From: Patescibacteria group bacterium
GTDB taxonomy: Bacteria; Patescibacteriota; Microgenomatia; UBA12405
DNA: 5,677 nt
Reading direction: 5' to 3'
NCBI GenBank assembly: GCA_018901355.1
Contig: JAHIEZ010000029.1
Location: forward strand, 1 to 5,677
Shown: positions 1 to 4,251 of the stretch, one piece after another
Numbering within the stretch: position 1 is the first letter of the stretch
Layout of the letters: each line of letters opens with the position of its first letter
The notes under the pieces: generated by a model
What the model saw: only the letters and a program-made list of their open reading frames with translations
Database searches by the model: none
Told to the model about the DNA's origin: nothing
Position numbers and translations under genes: made by a program

Positions 1-133
1 AAAACTTAACTGACTGCTAAGCTGTAAAGCCTTGTATAGTCAGTGACGTCTGCCCAGTGTCCGTACTTGAAACTTGGGTTCAACCAAGCTAAGAGCGGAT
101 AAACGGCGGGGGTAACTATAACTCTCTTAAGGT
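1..133 (+). rRNA. 23S rRNA, internal fragment (5' end outside window, interrupted by an intron at 133/134)
   Basis: The stretch carries conserved large-subunit rRNA landmarks in the right order: GTGACGTCTGCCCAGTG near 42-58 (E. coli GTGACGCCTGCCCGGTG), then AAACGGCGGGGGTAACTATA near 101-120 and CTCTTAAGGT at 124-133. This corresponds to roughly E. coli 1780-1930, domain IV, which contains helix 69 and the inter-subunit bridge region. The form CTCTTAAGGTA replaces the usual bacterial GGTCCTAAGGTA. The helix-68 region is much shorter than in E. coli: TCCG (60-63) can pair with CGGA (96-99), enclosing a hairpin CTTGG/CCAAG (73-77 with 84-88). The rRNA ends abruptly at 133, where a group I intron starts, and no 3' exon is present in the window. 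E. coli coordinates are estimated from memory of the gene, not aligned. Confidence 0.93.
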
Positions 134-155
134 AAGCACTAAAGTTGCCTTAAGA
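125..155 (+). other. P1 helix of the group I intron (exon end paired with internal guide sequence)
   Basis: TCTTAAGGT (125-133) pairs with GCCTTAAGA (147-155) over nine consecutive positions. Eight are Watson-Crick and the ninth, at the splice site, is T133 with G147, giving the U.G wobble that defines the 5' splice site of group I introns. The loop is 134-146. This geometry fixes the intron start at 134. Confidence 0.85.
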
Positions 156-230
156 CTCGCATGTTAAACAGAGCTAAAAAGACGAGATAAAAATTTGGCT
201 ATATGCTGGGACGTCTGAGTATCTTGGACT
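134..230 (+). ncRNA. Group I intron, 5' fragment only (end uncertain, about 205-235)
   Basis: The intron starts immediately after the U at 133, at the well-known insertion hotspot around E. coli 23S position 1930-1931. The internal guide sequence at 147-155 pairs with the exon end. Downstream, AATTTGGCTATATGCTGGGA (192-211) looks like the P3 5' strand, J3/4 and the P4 5' strand, as in rRNA introns of CPR bacteria that I recall. The partner P4 3' strand (CAGCA-like, usually in AATCAGCAGG), the P7 GACTA/TAGTC core, P9 and the 3' exon do not appear afterwards. A short CTCG/CGAG pairing (156-159 with 183-186) could be P2. No LAGLIDADG endonuclease gene is visible. The fragment cannot self-splice as it stands. 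The right boundary is unclear because the following frame already looks coding by about 217-240. Confidence 0.75.
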
Positions 231-477
231 ACTTTCCAAATATTTTGTTTTTATCTCTATTCTAAGTTTTTTTGCCGTTTTTATCTTTGTTGTCCAAACT
301 AGTTACAACAAACTCTATCAATCTCAACGCCAATTGGAAGAAGCCGGTCTTTTAAAAACTCTTGATCCCAATATTGAGGGGGACATTATTTCTACCATAA
401 AAGAAAAAAAAGAATATCAACCTGAAAGTTTAATCAACATTCCTCTTCCTACCCAGGCTTCTCCTTCGGCTCTATGA
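178..477 (+). CDS. Small membrane-anchored protein of unknown function, 5' end missing or disrupted
   Basis: The frame is open from just after a TAA at 175-177 to the TGA at 475-477, but contains no ATG, GTG or TTG until a TTG near 334, which lies after the membrane segment. The true 5' end is therefore missing, and the first 10-20 codons probably belong to the intron fragment. The likely real part starts around EYLGLLSKYF (217 on). It has one strong membrane segment, YFVFISILSFFAVFIFVV (241-294), then a polar, possibly helical stretch (SYNKLYQSQRQLEEAGLL), an acidic/lysine-rich part (STIKEKKEYQ) and a Pro/Ser-rich end (IPLPTQASPSAL). The layout suggests a single-pass protein with a soluble C-terminal part. 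Its stop overlaps the next start in ATGA, so it looks like the first surviving gene of the same operon. I do not recognise the family. Confidence 0.6.
   Translation, partial: KDEIKIWLYAGTSEYLGLLSKYFVFISILSFFAVFIFVVQTSYNKLYQSQRQLEEAGLLKTLDPNIEGDIISTIKEKKEYQPESLINIPLPTQASPSAL
474..477 (+). promoter_or_regulatory. ATGA stop/start overlap, probable translational coupling
   Basis: The TGA of the upstream frame (475-477) overlaps the ATG (474-476) of the FN3-like surface protein. No purine-rich ribosome binding site precedes it; the upstream 20 bases are a pyrimidine-rich run. Coupling by termination and reinitiation is the natural reading, and it also supports the upstream frame as a genuine coding end. 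Confidence 0.6.
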
Positions 478-1736
478 AATCAGAAAAAAAAATACCTTCA
501 CTTCTGGGTCTTCTTCTTCTGTTTATGGGTATTTTCGCCGGTCTCCGCCTCAGTTCTTCTCCTCGTTTTTTTGGTTCTTCTGCTTCTTCCGATTGTCAAC
601 CCATCAATCCTCAGCTTAGCAATATTACTCATCAATCCTTTGATCTTTCTTTTACTACCGCTTCCAGCTGCTCTTCTTCTCTAAAGGTCGACAACCGCAT
701 TTTTAAAAATGATCGCCAGCCTTCTTTTACTCATTATTTTCATATCTCTGATTTAACAGCTGGTCAATCTTATACCTACCTTATCATTGCCGGAGGCACT
801 ACCTGGGCCGATTCCGATCCTTTTTCCCTTGCCACTCAGCCTGTAGGGCAAGTTCCCGTTTCCAATTTAGCTTGGGGGAGAGTTTTCAACTCAGATCAAA
901 GTCCTGCCGAAGGTTCCCTTGTTTATTTCTTAGTTCCCGGATCGGCTTCTCTATCCGCTCTGGTTACCACCAATGGTAATTGGAACATCTCTCTGGCTAC
1001 CAGTTTCAATCAAAACTTAACTTCTTGGTTTATTCCTACCGAAGATGTTTCCGAAGATATTGTCGTTGTTTCCCCTGACGGTCAGATTACTCAGGTTGAA
1101 GGCAATAGTTCCAGAAATAATCCGGTTCCCGACATTATCATCGGTCAAAGTTTTCCTCAAGAACCGGAAAACACCTCCTCTCTACCCTCGGTCAATCAAT
1201 CTTCTTCATCAGGCCTGTCTAATAGTTTAAAAATAGACAATCCCCAAGACAATGACTCTATCTTTTCCCCTAAACCGGAATTTCTGGGCAGTGGACCAAA
1301 AAATTCCCAAATTATCATCTCAGTTCATTCCCCTCAAGTCATAGAAGGTGCCACCACCAGCTCAGACCAGGGACTTTGGCGCTGGACTCCTCCTCAGGAT
1401 CTGAATCCGGGGGAACACACTATTACTGTTAAAAGTCAGGATCCTTCCACCGGTCTTTGGCAAACAATTACTCATAAATTTACCGTTTATGCCAGCAATG
1501 ATGATAGTCTGGCTTTCACTTCTTCTCCTTCCGCTACCCTGGCTCCTTCTCCCTCTCTCGGACCGACCGTTGCCCTCAGTCCGACTCTCCTTCCCAGCCC
1601 CGTTCCCACCACTCGCACTGCCAAGCCGGCCACTGACTCCGGAGTGCCGATTACCGCCTTTGTTCTTCCTACCTTTATCACCGTTGCCGCCGCTCTCATT
1701 TTGCTCATTTTCTCTCTCCGCTATTTACTCATTTGA
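474..1736 (+). CDS. Multi-domain cell-surface protein (FN3-like, carboxypeptidase-regulatory-like and Ig-like domains, C-terminal membrane anchor)
   Basis: A 420-residue protein, probably exported and anchored at the cell surface. Residues 4-26 are a basic start and hydrophobic signal/anchor segment. Residues 41-122 look like a fibronectin type III domain (SFDLSFTTASSC, then HYFHISDLTAGQSYTYLI), with C41 and C66 as a possible disulfide. Residues 129-225 resemble a carboxypeptidase regulatory-like or CNA-B-type beta sandwich (WGRVFNSDQSPAEGSLVYF, NGNWNISL). Residues 253-339 resemble a bacterial Ig-like domain (GLWRWTPPQDLNPGEHTITV, ending HKFTVYA). A Ser/Thr/Pro stalk spans 345-388, followed by a hydrophobic segment at about 393-417 ending RYLLI. 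The sequence DSGVP just before it loosely echoes the LPEAGVDFP of the next protein. The start is the ATG in the ATGA overlap; an A9 run lies at codons 4-7. It may act in adhesion or as an envelope structural protein. Domain folds are assigned by eye, and no enzymatic motif is seen. Confidence 0.88.
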   Translation: MKSEKKIPSLLGLLLLFMGIFAGLRLSSSPRFFGSSASSDCQPINPQLSNITHQSFDLSFTTASSCSSSLKVDNRIFKNDRQPSFTHYFHISDLTAGQSYTYLIIAGGTTWADSDPFSLATQPVGQVPVSNLAWGRVFNSDQSPAEGSLVYFLVPGSASLSALVTTNGNWNISLATSFNQNLTSWFIPTEDVSEDIVVVSPDGQITQVEGNSSRNNPVPDIIIGQSFPQEPENTSSLPSVNQSSSSGLSNSLKIDNPQDNDSIFSPKPEFLGSGPKNSQIIISVHSPQVIEGATTSSDQGLWRWTPPQDLNPGEHTITVKSQDPSTGLWQTITHKFTVYASNDDSLAFTSSPSATLAPSPSLGPTVALSPTLLPSPVPTTRTAKPATDSGVPITAFVLPTFITVAAALILLIFSLRYLLI

Positions 1737-1767
1737 GAAAATACGTTACTCTTATCCTAACAAACTA

Positions 1768-3321
1768 ATGTTTCTCAATTTTTTTCTAGGCAAGAACAAA
1801 TATGCCATTTTTGCCGTTTTATTTTTGATCTCCTCTCTTTTCGGTGGTCTTTATTTGGTCAAACAACAGCAGGAAACCAGAAGACAGGCTTCTCCTCCCG
1901 AATCTATTGTCATCAAAAGTGAGCTGGGTCAGGGCTCTTGGCAAAAAGTAGACTTCGATGCCTACGAAAAGGGTGACAGTTTGCCCCAATTTCCCGGTCA
2001 ATGTGACGGTGTCTCAGCTTCAAAATGTCAAATCAAACCTTACTCCACTTCGGATGGTTGGATTAATCCCGATTATGACGACAGCTCCTGGAGACCCGGC
2101 TATCAGGTTACTTCTTCTTGGTGGCAAAATCAGGATTGGAATTGTTCTTCCCGATTTACTGCCGCCGGTAGCCAGATTATTAGTTTCAAAAATCAGGATA
2201 GTGACGGCCAATTTAACAATTTAAACGACAAAACCGGTCTCCATCGTCGCAAATTCAACATTCCTGCCGATTTTCCCATTTTTAGTGCCAAACTGGAAAT
2301 GTTTTCTGACAACAAGACGGTTATCTACCTAAACGGACACTTAGTTCCTCCTGTTTTCAATGAAACCTGTTATGAATACAACGTCAGTATCGGTTTTCTC
2401 AAAACCGGAGAAAATATCTTAGCCATTCAGCTCTCAAATGACGCCGTCAACGAACACGACAACCCGGTTGGTTTATCCTACATTCTAACCATAAACGCCG
2501 CCTTAGTTACCCCTACGGTCACCCCTGTTCCTTCTTTTGTCGATCCCACCTGTCCCATTTTCCCTCTTAATCAAGAAGTTATAGTTTCCTCTCCCCAGGA
2601 TTTACCGGTCAAAAAAATCACTTTCACTGCTCATGACCACGCCGCCGATCAATTGCTCAAAATTTTTACTCATCAACACCAAGCCTCTCCTCAAAACTTT
2701 GTCGAGCAAGCTGATATTCAGGTTAGTACCAACACCCCACCTGATTATTGTCGCAGTGAAGACTCCACTATGTGGCCGGGGGAGCATGGTCAATCCGACG
2801 CCGCCTGCTACAAAACCGAAGAAACCTTGACCTTCGACTGTCTAGACATTGATCAAATCAAGCTTATTTCTCATTTTGATGAAAACGACCAAAATTATGA
2901 TCCCGAAAATCCTGATTTTAGTCCTTTTTCTCATTCCCACGTCTGTATCGAATGGGAATATTGTCAACCCGTCACCACTTCCACCCCCACTTCTACTCCT
3001 ACCAACACTCCGACGAACACTCCCACCAATACTCCCACCAATACTCCAACTAATACGCCTACTAATACACCCGTTCCTCCCACCGGCACCCCACTCCCCA
3101 CCAATACTCCAACTAATACGCCCACCAATACCCCTGTTCCTCCCACCGGTACTCCACTTCCCACCAATACTCCTGTTCCCACTGCCACTCCTGCTCAACT
3201 GGCCGAGGGTCCTAGTCCCACCCGCATTGTTTTACCCGAAGCCGGTGTTGACTTCCCTGTTCAGGCCTTGGCCATCGTTGGTAGTATCATTACTCTACTT
3301 GGGTTTTTAATTATCCTGTAA
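1768..3321 (+). CDS. Stalked cell-surface protein with galactose-binding-like domain, Cys/His-rich domain, TNTP repeats and LPEAG-type tail
   Basis: A 517-residue protein. Its frame is open back to 1489, but that part overlaps the upstream gene's Ser/Pro stalk and membrane segment, so the ATG at 1768, 31 bases after that gene, is chosen; it gives a proper N-terminus. Residues 11-27 are a membrane signal-anchor, followed by VKQQQETRRQAS, a pattern I recall in Microgenomates surface proteins. Residues about 40-247 resemble a galactose-binding-like jelly roll, close to the N-terminal domain of bacterial rhamnosidases: W98, YDDSSW (103-108), LNG (188-190) and TGENILAIQLSN. Residues about 258-400 form an unrecognised domain with HDH (289-291), HQH (302-304), HSH (389-391) and an acidic Asp/Asn run (371-383). 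Ten cysteines in the ectodomain could form disulfides. A Thr/Pro stalk (403-476) precedes LPEAG (489-493) and a final membrane segment. Probable role: adhesion or glycan binding at the surface. Confidence 0.87.
   Translation: MFLNFFLGKNKYAIFAVLFLISSLFGGLYLVKQQQETRRQASPPESIVIKSELGQGSWQKVDFDAYEKGDSLPQFPGQCDGVSASKCQIKPYSTSDGWINPDYDDSSWRPGYQVTSSWWQNQDWNCSSRFTAAGSQIISFKNQDSDGQFNNLNDKTGLHRRKFNIPADFPIFSAKLEMFSDNKTVIYLNGHLVPPVFNETCYEYNVSIGFLKTGENILAIQLSNDAVNEHDNPVGLSYILTINAALVTPTVTPVPSFVDPTCPIFPLNQEVIVSSPQDLPVKKITFTAHDHAADQLLKIFTHQHQASPQNFVEQADIQVSTNTPPDYCRSEDSTMWPGEHGQSDAACYKTEETLTFDCLDIDQIKLISHFDENDQNYDPENPDFSPFSHSHVCIEWEYCQPVTTSTPTSTPTNTPTNTPTNTPTNTPTNTPTNTPVPPTGTPLPTNTPTNTPTNTPVPPTGTPLPTNTPVPTATPAQLAEGPSPTRIVLPEAGVDFPVQALAIVGSIITLLGFLIIL
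2974..3195 (+). repeat. Thr/Pro/Asn-rich stalk-coding repeat (12-bp TNTP units)
   Basis: The region codes for a Thr/Pro-rich linker, residues 403-476 of the surface protein, built mainly of TNTP units with a 12-bp period (ACC AAY ACN CCN), clearest at 3001-3069. Blocks reading PVPPTGTPLP interrupt it at 3070-3099 and 3133-3162. Such linkers are extended and often O-glycosylated in surface proteins. NTP is not an N-glycosylation sequon because the third residue is Pro. Confidence 0.93.
3037..3180 (+). repeat. 63-bp tandem repeat, two full copies plus a partial third
   Basis: Copy 1 is 3037-3099 and copy 2 is 3100-3162; the third begins at 3163 and matches for only a few codons. Each encodes 21 residues, TNTPTNTPTNTP followed by VPPTGTPLP. 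The two full copies differ at seven bases, all at third codon positions and all silent, so the peptide is identical while the DNA has drifted. Confidence 0.9.
3232..3318 (+). other. C-terminal LPEAG motif plus membrane segment (sortase-signal-like, no basic tail)
   Basis: Residues 489-517 of the stalked surface protein are LPEAG, then VDFP, then a hydrophobic run (VQALAIVGSIITLLGFLIIL) ending directly at the stop. The order of Pro-rich stalk, LPxxG-like motif and membrane segment matches sortase substrates, where LPxTG is canonical. Ala replaces Thr, and the usual Lys/Arg tail is absent. It could be a divergent sorting signal for another processing enzyme, or simply a membrane anchor. No sortase gene is in the window. 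Confidence 0.5.
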
Positions 3322-3324
3322 ATG
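3319..3324 (+). promoter_or_regulatory. Back-to-back TAA/ATG junction, probable translational coupling
   Basis: The stop of the stalked surface protein is followed at once by the start of the UbiA-like gene with zero spacing. The preceding bases (GGGTTTTTAATTATCCTG) carry no convincing Shine-Dalgarno at the right distance. This ties the surface protein and the lipid-sugar enzyme into one transcript. Confidence 0.55.
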
Positions 3325-4251
3325 GCTGTTTCTCAAAAAATAAACCTTATCGCCTTAGCCGAAGCTCTTCGTCCGGTTCAATGGATCAAAAATCTTTCTC
3401 TTTTCGCCGCCGCTATCTTAACCGGCCAAATGCTGGATCCTGCTATTTTCTCCAAAACTCTTTTAGCTTTTGTTGTTTTTTGTCTTTTATCTTCATCATC
3501 CTATTTGGTCAACGATCTTATCGATGTCAAAAACGACCGTCTTCACCCCAACAAAAAAAATCGTCCCATTGCCAGGGGAGACTTAAGTCAATCCACCGCC
3601 TTATTTTTTGCTTTTATTTTGTTTTTAAGCGGGGTCACTTTTTCTTCTTTTATCAATCCCTCTTTTTTCCTTCTTTCCTTAATTTTTATCTTTCTTCAAT
3701 ATCTCTACAGTTTATTTCTCAAAAAAAAGGCTATTTTGGATATTATCGGTATATCCGTTTTTTTTATTTTTCGGGTTTATGCCGGAGAAGTCGCCAGTGG
3801 CTATCATCTGCCAATTTGGGTTACCCTGACCGTTATTTTTCTTTCTCTTTTTATTGCCAGTGGTAAGCGTAGAAGCGAATTGGTCAAAACCGGCACCGTG
3901 GCCAGATTGGCCCTTAATGGTTATGGTGAAAATCTTCTCAATTTTTATACCACCATGTTTGCCGTTTGTACTCTTATCACCTATGCCATGTTTACTTTTT
4001 TTGAAGAACCGGTTCGATTTCAGGGTCTGATTCATAATTTTTTATTGGAATATTATCCTCCGGCTCTTGATAGAAAGTGGTTTATGATTACTCTGGCTCC
4101 GGTTATTTTTGGCATTATGCGTTATGGTCAAATTATTTTTGAAATGCAGGAAGGGGAGAAACCGGAAAGAATTATCAGTACCGACATCCCCCTCATCTTT
4201 TCAATTCTAACCTGGGGTTCGATGATTGTTGTCATCATTTATGTTCTCTAA
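3322..4251 (+). CDS. UbiA-superfamily prenyltransferase, decaprenyl-phosphate phosphoribosyltransferase-like
   Basis: A 309-residue polytopic membrane protein, usual length for the family. Family members of this branch (mycobacterial Rv3806c) transfer phosphoribose from PRPP to polyprenyl phosphate at the cytoplasmic face, the first step toward polyprenyl-phosphate arabinose. Visible hallmarks are LRPVQWIKN (16-24), the Mg-binding NDxxDxxxD motif (N64, D65, D68, D72, then RLHP), KNRPIARG (79-86), YSLFLKKKAILDIIG with D140, RVYAG (151-155), and ASGKRRSEL (179-187), the GKRRxEL stretch that points to phosphoribosyltransferases rather than quinone or heme UbiA enzymes. The end, RYGQIIFEMQEGEKPERIISTDIPL (267-291), also fits. 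It starts at the ATG immediately after the preceding TAA, with no ribosome binding site. No DprE1/DprE2-like epimerase genes are visible here, so whether the product is ribose- or arabinose-linked is unknown. Confidence 0.9.
   Translation: MAVSQKINLIALAEALRPVQWIKNLSLFAAAILTGQMLDPAIFSKTLLAFVVFCLLSSSSYLVNDLIDVKNDRLHPNKKNRPIARGDLSQSTALFFAFILFLSGVTFSSFINPSFFLLSLIFIFLQYLYSLFLKKKAILDIIGISVFFIFRVYAGEVASGYHLPIWVTLTVIFLSLFIASGKRRSELVKTGTVARLALNGYGENLLNFYTTMFAVCTLITYAMFTFFEEPVRFQGLIHNFLLEYYPPALDRKWFMITLAPVIFGIMRYGQIIFEMQEGEKPERIISTDIPLIFSILTWGSMIVVIIYVL
4241..4251 (+). promoter_or_regulatory. 11-base gene overlap between UbiA-like and GT-C genes
   Basis: The GT-C start ATG at 4241 lies in another frame than the UbiA-like gene, whose TAA is 4249-4251. 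No Shine-Dalgarno is evident just upstream; GGGG at 4214-4217 is too far away. The overlap suggests coupled translation and a functional pairing of the two membrane enzymes. The next in-frame ATG (4367) would remove the PDE motif, so 4241 is preferred. Confidence 0.55.

Noticed and set aside
134..477. LAGLIDADG homing endonuclease inside the intron
   Set aside because: The only open frame encodes a membrane segment and charged tail, with no LAGLIDADG or related motif.
475..1736. TGA read as Gly (Gracilibacteria/Absconditabacteria code)
   Set aside because: TGA occurs only at plausible gene ends here; reading through 1734-1736 adds only a few codons before a TAA, and no long frame contains an internal TGA.
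1489..1767. N-terminal extension of the stalked surface protein back to an ATG at 1489
   Set aside because: It lies out of frame over the upstream gene's Ser/Pro stalk and membrane segment. Its Pro/Leu/Ser-rich translation looks like a shadow, and starting at 1768 gives a clean signal-anchor.
3037..3180. CRISPR-like array
   Set aside because: The repeats are contiguous, in frame and coding, with no spacers.
2842..3198. Reverse-strand open frames over the TNTP repeat (Gly/Ser/Arg- and Val/Gly-rich)
   Set aside because: Low-complexity translations of the antisense of a coding repeat, with no independent start context or domain.
3721..3731. A-rich slippery heptamer as a programmed frameshift site
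   Set aside because: The frame is intact on both sides, no stimulating hairpin is evident, and no shifted product makes sense.
3381..3866. Second + strand frame inside the UbiA-like gene
   Set aside because: It overlaps a gene with clear family motifs, and its own translation has no recognisable features.
3712..4035. Reverse-strand frame inside the UbiA-like gene
   Set aside because: Lys/Asn/Gly-rich antisense of membrane-helix codons, without coding signs.
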